From assembly GCA_037355855.1 (NCBI GenBank), contig CM074759.1:1550001-1614000 (forward strand): DNA of 64,000 bases. Reading direction: 5' to 3'. A model generated the notes under the pieces. The model worked only from the letters and a program-made list of their open reading frames with translations. It made no database searches and was not told where the DNA came from. Positions 24,401 through 35,078 of this stretch are shown piece after piece (position 1 is the first letter of the stretch; each line of letters opens with the position of its first letter). The translations under genes were made by a program, and so were the position numbers. The DNA is from Pseudo-nitzschia pungens. Taxonomy: Eukaryota > Bacillariophyta > Bacillariophyceae > Bacillariales > Bacillariaceae.

Positions 24401-25383
24401 GTAAGTGCAATTGAGAATGAATGAGTTCAGTTAAAATTGAACGAAAATTCAACTATGGACAATTGCTAACCCAGCTATTTTTTCTATCAGCTTTTCACAA
24501 TTTTGAACACGCTTCACACGTTACCCTGTCAGTGGCGAAGTTGCTCTCACGCATCGTTGCCCCCGATCTGGAAATCAATTCTAATGAGCATGACGTATCT
24601 TCTACTTTACACGACCATACGTACGGTATTACAAGTGATCCATTGACACAATTTGCTTGCGTCCTAGCTGCACTTATTCACGACGTCGACCACCAAGGCG
24701 TCCCAAACACAACTCTCGTCGAAGAAAACGATGAAGTCGCGAAAAAATACAGGGGGAGATCTGTTGCGGAGCAAAACTCTGTTGACATCGCATGGGCTTT
24801 GTTTCTAGAACCACAGTTCCGTGATTTGCGGAAAACTGTCTGTGGTACAGAAGATGAGTTGAATCGACTGCGTCAATTGATTGTCAATACGGTGCTTGCT
24901 ACTGATATCATGGACAAAGATCTCAAACAACTCCGTAACCAGCGTTGGGAAAAGGCATTTTCGCCTGATCTGAAAAACGACAATGAAAATGATCAGGTTC
25001 AAATCAATCGTAAAGCCACTATTGTTTTGGAACATTTGATTCAAGCAAGTGATGTTTGTCATACCATGCAACACTGGCATGTTTATCGAAAATGGAACGA
25101 ACGTTTGTTCGAAGAAATGTACCTAGCATACAAGATGGGTAGAGCGAAAGCTGATCCTAGTACCTTTTGGTACAAGGGTGAGCTGGGTTTCTTCGATCAT
25201 TACATCATTCCACTCTCGAAAAAATTAAGCGACTGTGGAGTCTTTGGAGTATCGAGCGATGAGTACTTGAATTACGCTTTGCGAAATCGAAAGGAGTGGG
25301 AGCAACGTGGAAATTCCATCGTGACCGAGATGGTCAATGGCTTCAAAGATCGGTTACAAATTGAGAGCGGGGAAGTGTGCTGA
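21498..25383 (+). CDS. Membrane-bound class III nucleotide cyclase fused to cyclic-nucleotide phosphodiesterase
   Basis: Five exons: 21498-22148, 22246-22892, 23000-23154, 23264-24400 and 24491-25383, giving 1,160 residues. All junctions are GT-AG and keep frame, for example FPKS/VRDRLYQ and NN/PFHNFEHASH. Order: Ser-rich N-terminus; TM1 (about 61-82); extracellular sensor-like region (about 83-435); TM2 (about 437-458); class III cyclase (about 530-705); linker; PDE catalytic domain (864-1160). The cyclase has the metal-binding FADISGF with Asp538, KVETIGD with Glu578, and the transition-state pair Asn661 and Arg665 in NTAAR. The PDE has HNFEH (866-870) and HDVDH (927-931). One chain could therefore both make and destroy cAMP or cGMP. 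Such fusions are known in diatoms and have been linked to mating-pheromone responses. The selectivity residues are atypical (see findings). Confidence 0.9.
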
Positions 25384-26116
25384 TCCGTTCTTTTACGGAC
25401 AGCACTTGGGATGTCGAGATAAATAAATAGAGAACAAAAATTAGAAGCCATAGCAAAGTTTTACGTTCACAAAATTACAAATTACTAAATTGACAGTAGT
25501 CACTCATGTGGAGTTTCGTCCATGGAATGTGTTTCGTTGGGAAATATTTTGATATGACAACAAAATAAACGCTTCGACGATGTTTTCAACCTAAAACCTG
25601 AAGTTTTTTATGCCAAGTAAGACTTACTCTTTTGGTTCTTTGATCGAAGAAAAAAGATTGCTCCCAATCCGTTTTGATATATCAGGTAAAGCTGCAGTCC
25701 AGGTTTGTGTTTCGGGAGATTGACAACAGCATTCATCATTCGTATCGGCTTTACATAACCACGTTGATGGCAATGCACATTCTATTCATTCAATAATTAC
25801 TGTATTTTTTTAAGGTTCACACATATGATTTCAAAAAAAAATTTAGTTTACGCAGAAGTGGCACAACCGTCTCACAATACGCATCTCTAGGTTGCGGGAG
25901 GCAAAAAAAAATTGGTTTTTCGTGCACGTGGGTTCTAGAAGAACTGTCTGGGCTGCTTGGATCATCGACAGAGAGACTTGAGTTTCAACTGATATCCGGA
26001 ATTTGTGGTGTCTTATCACTTATTTATTGCCCTGACCATCTCCCAGCACGCTTGCTTCAGCTCACACCCTCATTTCCGAAGAGGATGGGCATATAATTGA
26101 CAAAAGTTAACACCTC
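25384..26116. other. Intergenic region, nothing recognised
   Basis: AT-rich with several poly(A)/poly(T) runs (for example 25807-25845 and 25905-25916) between two convergent genes. It likely holds both 3' untranslated regions. No gene supported. Confidence 0.6.
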
Positions 26117-26856
26117 CTAGTTTTCGCCTTCTTTCTTCAGGAAGCGCTTCACTATGTTTTCATCGATCCAAGGAGTAGTACTCAACGCGAGACCGATACG
26201 AAGTGGCACAGCGAACCGAGCAAAGTTGACGAAGGCGAAGGCTTCGGCGCCGAGTTTTTTCTGGTCATCTGGATCGCTCAAGTCGGGCCAGTGACCAGTC
26301 ACCTTGTAGTAGCCTACGGCACAAACTGGAACCTGTTAATTTTTTTCCCAGAACAAGAATCAATCAGCGCACGACAGTGAGTTGAACGACGAAAAAATCA
26401 GTCGGCTCGATATCGTCAAGGTCGAACAAATGAAGAACTCTTGTCGTCGACGTCCGCTATTTCGTTTTCTTAAAATTCGATTCGTGGTGCAAAAAGAATC
26501 ACTTTCGAGTGTCGACTCAGTGAAAAATCAGTACGTACCGAGAGCGCCCAGAATCCCAACTCCCACAGAGCGTAAGAGATAACACCAGCAGTACCGGCTT
26601 CTTTGACTTGCTTCATGAGCTTCTGTGTTTCTGACATTTCTTCTTCTGGTTCTGCACTTTTCTCAGCGACAGCTTCTTCAGTCTTCGCTGCTTCCTTTTC
26701 GATAGTCGGTTGTTCTTGGAACAACACTCGGTACTCTCGTTGCAGTTGTCGTTGGCCCACAAGCTGGCTGTGACCACGTGCCACAAATGCATTGGCGACA
26801 TGCAAGGCACAAAGCAAGGGAATCAAAAGGTGAACGAGACGCATTGAGGACTTCAT
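26117..26856 (-). CDS. Plastid-targeted FAM210/DUF1279-like membrane protein
   Basis: Two exons, 26856-26539 and 26332-26117 (intron 206 bp, phase 0), giving 177 residues. Residues 1-23 form a signal peptide ending VANA followed by Phe, the aromatic-at-+1 pattern of diatom plastid preproteins. An acidic, Glu-rich linker follows (about 52-80). The conserved part is AGTAGVISYALWELGFWALS joined across the intron to VPVCAVGYYKVTGHWPDLSD, then FVNFARFAVPLRIGLALSTTPW. This strongly resembles plant chloroplast FAM210B-like/DUF1279 proteins (At2g27290 type). It probably makes one or two membrane-associated helices. Biochemical role unknown. Head-to-head with the MRG-domain gene. Confidence 0.8.
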
Positions 26857-28073
26857 TGAGTTGACTTGTTGTGGTTGGATCGAGCTTTGTGCTTAATGCT
26901 AATTGCACTAGATGCTATGATACTATCACTGTTGAGCGTTTGTGAAGATCCTTGTCCGAGAAGAGTGAGTTGTAGTTTCTTCTTTTCCATTCTTTCACCA
27001 TTCCTTGGCGGGGAGATGATCGTTGAATGGCAAGCACAGAAAACAAACACAACTCTCTTGGAAGTTTGCAAAATGTACGGTATGATTTAGACGTGCAACG
27101 TCAGGTTCATAACGAGCCGACGCAGATGACATCATTTATTTGTTGAGTAAGCCTCTCATTTTTTCAGTCGTGCACCCTTTTCATTACGGGGAAGTTTTTT
27201 TCTCTCCCGTATTCGTACCGGTACGCTCGTGCTTCAAAATACTTATGTTTGATACATACCAATGAGTCTTACTCTTACGTACTCTTACGTTTATCCGTAC
27301 AAGGTAGGAGTAAGCCTTATTACTTGTTTACGAGCAGGTTCCATGAGTAAGGTTACGATTACAAGTACAACTAAGGTTAAAGTACAGTAACTCAAAAAGA
27401 AAAGGGGAGATTGAGATTTTCACTTTAGACTTAAATTGATGGTACGGATACAACACGGTACGTTCAACGTAGAACATACGTTACCTTCTACGGTATCGGA
27501 AAGGGGTCAGATAGTATTCAGTACAAGAAGAATGGGATTTTTTTTAATAAAAAAAAGGGTAAGTCTTAACCTTATTAAGACTTACGAGTACTTTTTACTG
27601 TTCATTACCATCGGCACGTGTTAGTTCATTCGAAATCGAAAACTAACTTACCGTACTGGAAGATTTTACTGTAGCAGTAGGTAAGGCTTAATCTACAGAT
27701 ACTGTACAGCTACGAAAACATTTTTTCGTAATGTTCGATGTTGCGCACTAAAATTACCATACAGTAAACCTTATTCAATGCGAGTAACTGGTACGTAGGC
27801 CTAACCTTACGTAAGCCTTACTCTTAACTTACTGTATCTATGATTGCTTCGCCCCGGCGACCGGAGAGGCTCGAGGACGAGTGATTTTCATGCGCATTTC
27901 ATTATTATTTTTTGTTGATTGATTTGAAAAAGGCCCGGCACGTTGATGTTACCGACCACAGTAACTTACCAGATAGAATCCTTTTAAAACTACAAGCAGC
28001 GCAACAAACAGAAGAAGTTCTGTGGCATCTTTCTACTTTCGTTTCGAGGAAAGCTCTGTTTTGAGAAGTCGAC
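26857..28073. other. Divergent intergenic region rich in GTAC and TAACCTTAC motifs
   Basis: 1.2 kb between two divergent genes. It has many TAC/GTA-rich words, GTAAGGTTAC at 27347-27356 and TAACCTTAC at 27802-27810. No gene supported. Confidence 0.55.
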
Positions 28074-28781
28074 ATGGGAAAAGAAGGCTCAAGTAGTAAA
28101 AAGCGACGAAAGGAAAATGATCCTTCAGGGAGTTCCAGTGCTGGTCGCAAGCGAAGGACAGTGAATTCCAATGCGTCTGCCGCCCCCACCTTTTACCAAG
28201 AATATTGTGAGCTTCCCTTCACGCTCTCGAGTATTCTTGTCGATGAGTTCGATTGTATCACACGGAAAGATTTGAACTCTCGACGGAGCCTCCACGTACT
28301 CCCCGCAAGGGTAACCGTGAAGCAGGTCCTTCAGCATTATGAACGCAAGCGAACTAGTTCTTCTAGTTCTAGCAGTATGAACGATGAAGAAGAAAAAAAG
28401 CACAAGGATCAAATTCAAAGATTTTGCAAAGGCCTTGCCTTGCTCTTCGACGATGCCCTTCCTGTTTGTTTGCTGTATCGGGAAGAAAGACCCCAGTACG
28501 AATCTCTGCAACACGACGAAACTCTTAGACTGAAACGACCCTGTGAAATCTATGGAAGCACATTTTTGCTTCGGTTGCTCCAGAGATTGCCAACTATATT
28601 GCGTGCTGAACCGAACAAAGAAATGGACGAGCTAGGCCCAGTGATAGCGGACTTGATTGTGCTCTTGCAGAAGAATCGTCAGGCTTGTTTCAAGGAATCT
28701 TATCGAGAGCCTAGAAATCACGAGCTTTTTTCTTGGGAGATAGATTGCACGGACGCGGAAGGCGAGGATGAAAACCAGTAG
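28074..28781 (+). CDS. MRG-domain protein (Eaf3/MRG15-like)
   Basis: A 235-residue protein with an in-frame TGA four codons upstream of the ATG, so the start is firm unless there is upstream splicing. Residues 1-38 are basic and Ser-rich with probable nuclear-localisation sequences (KKRRKEN, RKRR). From about residue 42 it matches the MRG domain: LPFTLSSILVDEFDCITRK, then LPARVTVKQVLQHYE, a Ser-rich plus acidic loop (about 100-118), then FCKGLALLFDDALPVCLLYREER, YGSTFLLRLLQRLP and IADLIVLLQKNRQACF. MRG proteins recruit histone acetyltransferase and deacetylase complexes to chromatin. The usual N-terminal chromodomain is absent, so this is a chromodomain-less paralog or a gene with an undetected upstream exon. 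Confidence 0.8.
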   Translation: MGKEGSSSKKRRKENDPSGSSSAGRKRRTVNSNASAAPTFYQEYCELPFTLSSILVDEFDCITRKDLNSRRSLHVLPARVTVKQVLQHYERKRTSSSSSSSMNDEEEKKHKDQIQRFCKGLALLFDDALPVCLLYREERPQYESLQHDETLRLKRPCEIYGSTFLLRLLQRLPTILRAEPNKEMDELGPVIADLIVLLQKNRQACFKESYREPRNHELFSWEIDCTDAEGEDENQ

Positions 28782-31700
28782 CGTGATCCTATTTTTATGA
28801 AACGGTCCAATTCATTCTTCGTTTCTGCAGGATTGTTTGATCCTTCTAATCGGCCCAGTTGTCGTTCTCGTCGGAAAAGAATTTTGCATCATTTTCCCGC
28901 AAAAACGCAAGAATCATTCACCACCAGGGCATAGCTCGTACCAATTATAAAGAGTACGCCCTTTGCAAGGCGTGATGCATTTGAAGAACCCGAATTAGAT
29001 TATGTGGAACGTCCAGATCCACCATGAACCTTCATGATGAACAAAGTAAATTAGTGCCTGTACTATCGCTATGTCAATCTCAAAAGCGTAATTGCATGAT
29101 GCCCTGAAATGTTGAAAAATGAGAAGTTTTCTTATCATGAAACAATTTTGCAGTGTTATGGATTGTAAGACATCATGTTGAACCCATTTGGTGAAGGAGA
29201 AAGAATTGAGTAGGGTGTGTTGTGCAACTGGTGATCATGGAGAGAAAAAAGTACAAGCATTTTTTTTCTGAATAGCTCCTGAGTAGTAAACTTCCATTTG
29301 GTGAAATCACTGCAGCTCTTTGCCAAGCATAAGAAGACATTACTTCTCCAAGCTAAATCCAAAGATGCAGAAGTTTTGGATAGAGTTAATTTTTAAGTGA
29401 TGACATTCCTGGTGCATCTGATGCTTTTACATCATATCCTTTCTTTGATGAAAATACCAACATCTACAAATGTAGGATCAGTGGAAGATAAGAGTCTTGT
29501 TGAGTCGATAAGCTTGTTTGTTTGCTCTAATTTGCATCCTATAAACCCAAAATTTATAAAAAATTCAGGACTACCGGGGTATACTTTTCAATGTCTGTTG
29601 AGAAATACAAAGTCAGGTTGTGTACAAGTCAAGATGCTCTTGTTATCAGAGGTGAAGTTGCACCCTTTGTACTTATACTGCTTTCAAGCAATATTCTGGG
29701 ACCCTAAGTGTCAGCTGTTTTGGCACACTGAATAAAGGTCTTGATAGGAATGCATTGTAACGGTGTATGAAAGTATGTTTGTCTTTTTGTAGAGAAATGT
29801 AGTTTTACACCAAGTGTGCATGACTGCAGATCCTCAATCAGTCTTATAACATTCATTGAGAACCTATCAGTAATTGAATTGCCTTAACTAGAAATTGAAA
29901 CATGAACAAGAAACTTATCCTTCCCTTTTTTCATCATGTGTACATCTTGCTGCCTACTGTATCAAAGATCAAAAAACAAGCAAAACTAGATGTCATTGCC
30001 TAAACACAAACCTGCTCTATGTAGGGCTCATAGTAACAGCAAACAAAAGGTTCCTTTTCTATTTTTATCACAAAGAGAATAAATTTTATGGATCATGAGA
30101 AAGGATTCAAGTAACCCTACATGCACTTGGAATCAGCAACAGGATTGCTTTTTGATACTGTTACCACTATTCATATGCAAAGGAAGTCAGTTATGTTTCA
30201 AGCATCTATTCAAAAAAACCGATACAACAAGGTTGTTTTCTTTTTGTTTCAACACAGGGAATTTCAGTTGAGATTGCACAGTACTGCTGGTTACTTTGTT
30301 GACCCATGTTTGTACCTGGTAAAAGATCTTTTGTACAGTACTTGGCAGGACTACAGATGTGCCCCCACAGTAATCTCCTAATCTCACTTTTGAAGCTACA
30401 ACCCATTTCTAAAGAATAGAATGATTTTCCAGGCCAACTCAAAACAATCACTTGGGTCACCTAGTAGAGTGCTCCTGTGTCCTAACATAGAATATGTAGC
30501 AGTAACAGATACCTAGCAGTAGCAACCCAAAGATACAACAGCATGGCAATGCCACAGTATTAAGGATGCTGTAAGCACAAAGCTAAGAGGATAGTACTAT
30601 GCCACTTGTGCCGTAGGGTATGGTCAGCACATTCAATATGTACTGGAACCGTAAGCAATACAATCAAGAATACAATCCAACAGTGCTACAGTACAATGCA
30701 GCGCTGTTCATATGAGATAGCAAGAACTCCTTTTGACACAGAGCTGAGCTCAGATCTCCTTTCAACTAAGCAGCCTATTATGTCCTCCATACCAACCAAT
30801 CCCACCATACCTCTAACTGAGCATCTTGAAGTTTCTGATTGAATACAATAGCGTTTTGAACAGTACTTCTGTAGACTCAATGTTTGCCAGCACTCTGTGT
30901 GCTGATGTTATTGCTGTTCTTGTTATGATTTTATGATTTCCTCTATTCCTGAAGGGCAAATATCAAACAAGCAATCAGTGGGCTAATCAGAGTTACTTTT
31001 GTCGTCTGGCAGGTGAAATCTTTTTTTGCACCTCCATCATTGTACAATTTCTACCTGAAAAGCCTGTTGACCGTGACAGTCTCACAAGACAGAAACACAT
31101 ATTGAAGCACATTGGAGGCTGAACATGCTGGAAAATAAAATTTTTGAGAAGTCTGCCTAATATAGCTCTACAGTTGTTCTAACCGTACACTGATGGTGCA
31201 CCTCGTTGTCATCGGTAGTTAGCACGTAAACACTGGAAAAAAATTGCAATAGATTTTTGAATACATTGCGATTTGGAATAGAAGAAGGCATGAGCTTTTT
31301 CAAATCTCAACTTTCTTTTTACGTTACTAGATGTGGAGGCCAGAGAGGTGCCGAGAGTTGGCCACACCGAAGTTGGCTAAGATACTGTACGGTATCACTA
31401 ACAATAATCTTACTGCTCAGTTCCAAAAAAGAGGAGTGTTCGGTTTTTTAGTCGTACGGATGCGATGAACGGGGCAAAGAATGATGAAGACAAGAATGCA
31501 GTCCAATGCGATGACAATTACGGTAAGGTACATCTTACATCTTACTTGTACACGCGCTTTTATTAGCCTCGAACATAATAACAGAAGTAATCTTACGACG
31601 TAAGGTTAACCTTACTTCGTACTACGTAGTACGAAGTAAATAATACTACAAGTAAATAACGGTAAGGATACCGTACGAACATCTGGTGCCGTACTAATAT

Positions 31701-32365
31701 TACCGTGTGATAATTAATCTTATTTCACTTGTTTCGAAGTGCTCTAAAAGACTGGCCGGTGCATAAAGTTTTTCAGACAAAATCCATATCAGTTGCACCC
31801 CACATACCCCGTTTGGGTATCAAACATACATAAATTAGCGCAACGGCGGAGTCGGATGAAAAGTTTGGATACTCTCATCTTACGGTACTAGTACAGTACC
31901 GTACCATTGAAGCTTTTGGAGTTTAGTTATGTAATCGGCAGCTGATCGGATGTGCGTTGGTCCTTTCGAAGATTTTTACGTAAATGCGTTTCCTTCGCGA
32001 GATGATTCGAGTACGAAATAATCGCGCGACTAGGACATTAAATTTTTCTAGGAATCTTCATTCGGAATCTCGTAAATAGCGATTATCTATGTATACGTTT
32101 CTGAATATTGTCGAATTAACTTTTTTTCCATCGTCTCACTTTTTCTCTGTGTCTCATATCGCCAACTCCAAATTTCTTTTTGGACTACTACAAATTTCGA
32201 CCCTCTGTTTCATTCCGACCGGCTTTTACTCGGAGACTTTAGCACAGAGAGGCAGTGTTCTTGATACACAATCCTTCTATCATAATCTTGACAGTGAACA
32301 ACAACGCACTAGAAACCAATCTTTCATAACCTACTACAACAAAGGTCAGAAAGGGAAGCAACAAG
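28782..32365. other. 3.6-kb AT-rich gene-poor region
   Basis: No intact gene found on either strand. About 28,980-31,150 differs in texture from its surroundings: AT-rich and T-rich, with only short open frames interrupted by many stops. Isolated stretches still read like protein (for example 29395-29470). The right part (31,490-31,930) is full of TAC/GTA palindromes, including a perfect 28-bp one. Candidates for degraded coding or mobile sequence are described in findings. Confidence 0.55.
31612..31639. repeat. Perfect 28-bp palindrome
   Basis: Two 14-base arms, TTACTTCGTACTAC and its exact reverse complement, with no spacer. It directly follows a second perfect 14-bp palindrome (TAAGGTTAACCTTA, 31601-31614). 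Related, imperfect versions occur elsewhere in the window. Seen directly. Confidence 0.9.
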
Positions 32366-34665
32366 ATGAAGTTTTCTTTTCCTATCTCTCTCGCTCTCGC
32401 CCTGATGGGAAGTGTTGTCGACGCATCCGTGAAGCCCCACAAGGGTGCCGGTGCCAAGCTTCGCACCGAACACGAGCAATTCAAGCTTAAGCAGGACTTC
32501 ATGAGAGCCATTCATTCCGATGGAAAACTTGCCAGTGCGCAGCGAAAGAAACGCGAAAACGAAAGAAAGCGCAAGCTTATGGACAAATTGATGGCAGCTG
32601 CGACTCCACGTGCTGAACACGAAAAGCGTCACCGTCACCTTGAACAAAAGAACAACGAGTACACCTTCGACGAATATGAATGGATGAACCCTGTCTACCA
32701 ACAGATGATTGCCGATGGTGTCTTCGACCTCACGGCTCGTTCTTTCAAGTACTCCGGATGTGCAGCAATCAAGGCGTATGACCCTGAACGTGGTGTTGAC
32801 AACGGCAACCCAATGGTTGTTGACACTTACGCTGTGTTCCGTCTCTGTCCTGAAGATACTTGTAACAAGTATTCCTTGACCGGATGTGGGAAGAACTATG
32901 GTGAATACGTGGTCGAGATGTCTACCTACCTCGAGTTCATGCTTGATTTCTACGAGAACCACTACGGAGCTTACTGCGACTACTGCTACTCTTGCGACTA
33001 CAACTACCAAATCCAGAAGAAGCAAATGCAAGGGCAGTGTTACGAGAACATCGCACAGCAAGACTACCAGATGCAACAAGATGAGCAAGCCTCGGCATGG
33101 GAAGACTACTACCAAAAGAACTTTGGCGACATGTCTGAATACAATCAAGCTAGGCAGCAATACCAGGAGCAGATGCAGCAGCAGATGAACGAGGCTTACC
33201 AACAAGGGGCGCAACAGCAATACCAGAACGCTTACAACGCCAACAGTGCCAACGGGTACAACGGCAATTACGGAAACCGTCGCAGGTTGGAACAAGGATA
33301 CTACAGCAACTTCGCTGGTAAGTTTTTTTCGAACCTTCTTACTTTTTCGTTCCGAAAGTTACATGAATCTCACTCCAATTATTTCTTTCGTACTTTACAG
33401 CTTATGCACAAGGCGGCAACGGCAATGGCAACGCCAATGGCAACGCCAATGGCAATGCCAACGGCAACTACGGCAACGCCGACTGGCAGAACGGCGGCCA
33501 GGTCAATGGACAAGCCTACTACAACATGTACAACCAACAGCAACAAAACCAGAACGGACAATACATGTACGGATACATCAACGAGTATGGAGAGTATGTT
33601 GATCTTTGCGAATCTGATGGTTACACTGACGCAGATGGACGTGAATACAACATCAACTGCGACAAGTACGAAAGTAAGATGATGACGTGCAGTGATGGAA
33701 ACCTCTGTGATTACTGCGAGTACCAAGTTGACCAGGCTTTCCAGCCTTGTGATGAGTATGTGTGCAAGGATTACTACACGTACTGCTCTGATTTGTACGA
33801 ACCTCAATATAAGCAAATGTACAACAAAAATGGTGGAAACAATAACAACCAGCAGAACAACAACAACCAGCAAGAAGGCGATTTGTACCAGTTCCTTGAG
33901 TGCACCGCTTACGTCAACGAATATGGACAACAGTACTACGTCGGTCCTCACTGTGGATCTGACCACTACACCATTTCTCTTGGAGTCTTCGCTGACGAAA
34001 ACTGTGTCAACTACCTCGGAGAAACTGTTTCGCTTTCCAAGGTTCTTGGATACGGATACGACGACGAATCCTTCTTCCACCTTCCCCACGAATGTATCTC
34101 CTGCGACGGAGCCCAACAATTCGAAGAAGATGAAGAACGTTACCAGGAGATGTACCACGGACAAGGTATCTACGGAGACTACGTCGAAGCTCCCAACCAA
34201 GAGTTTGACGATGTCGTCGCCATGTGTGCCGCTCTCTTTGAACGCAGTGCTCAGTGCAACATCCACATGACCAACTACGGAATGATGTCCAAGTACATGG
34301 ACACCATCGACGCCGCCTACGAACAACGTTACTGCAACTTCATCGACAACATTGTCTATGGAACTTACAACGAGAAGGGAGAAATCAAGTTGAAGGCCGA
34401 ATCTTTCGACTTCAACGACTGGCGCAACCCCGAACAATACAAGAAGATGCGAATGCCTGTCGGACAAGCTGTTGGATTGGCCCTCAGTGTCTTGCTTGTG
34501 ATTGCCCTTTCTGCCTTGGCCTTTGTTACTCAGCGTGCCCTCACTCGTGGAGGATCTCCTTGGAGACCTCGACGCGCTTACAAGAACAAGGACCTCGAGA
34601 GACAGGAGTCTGGAATCGCCCTTGGACGCTCCGAAAGCGGACCCGTCAACCCTCCTTTGATCTAA
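32366..34665 (+). CDS. Cys-rich type I membrane protein, unrecognised family (paralog A)
   Basis: Two exons, 32366-33317 and 33401-34665 (intron 83 bp, phase 1), giving 738 residues. Residues 1-20 are a signal peptide (ending VVDA). A basic segment follows (about 60-95). The ectodomain has conserved Cys clusters: YSGCAAI, RLCPEDTCNKY, TGCGKNYGEY, YCDYCYSC, CDYCEY, GPHCGSDHYTISLGVF, ECISC, CAALFERSAQCN and CNFIDNIVYGTYNEKGEI. Its middle is Gln/Tyr/Asn-rich, including an NGNA repeat just after the intron. A transmembrane helix (GLALSVLLVIALSALAFV) lies near residues 685-703, followed by a basic cytoplasmic tail. The protein is homologous along its length to the convergent gene at 35079-37144. 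I recognise no known family. Cell-surface, adhesive or cell-wall roles are guesses from topology and composition. Confidence 0.85.
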
Positions 34666-35078
34666 GGAACAAATCTTTCCGTGTGTGCCGAGAAGTTGAC
34701 TTGACGGTAGAATCGTCTCAACACACAAAAAAATACCAGCAATATATGTGATGAGAAAATGTGTTAATCTGTATATAACCTAAATTAAGAAAATATTTTG
34801 ATACCGAACTCAATTTGTCTTGGCGTACGATACCTTGAATAGATACGAGCACAACCAATAGAATCAAAGCAATTGAATTTGATTAAAAATCCTACCTAAT
34901 AATGACATTCGTTTGGTTTAGGAAAATTCGAGACATCTATTTTGATGGTTCTTGTGATAAATGTTATGAATCATAGTTGCATCTTTTACTCTGTTGTGTT
35001 GTTGCGAACATTTTTTTGACAATAATTAATAACTAGTATACAGCATCTCTCGCCGAGGGACACAGACAAATTATAGAC
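34666..35078. other. Convergent spacer between the two Cys-rich paralogs
   Basis: 413 bp, AT-rich, presumably the two 3' untranslated regions. Nothing else is seen. Confidence 0.6.

Noticed and set aside
32324..33295. Minus-strand frame of 323 codons
   Set aside because: Antisense to exon 1 of paralog A; a composition artefact of the sense codon bias.
33379..34728. Minus-strand frame of 449 codons, Val/Leu/Ser-rich
   Set aside because: It lies exactly antisense to exon 2 of Cys-rich paralog A. The composition is the mirror of the biased sense codons and it has no homology-like motifs.
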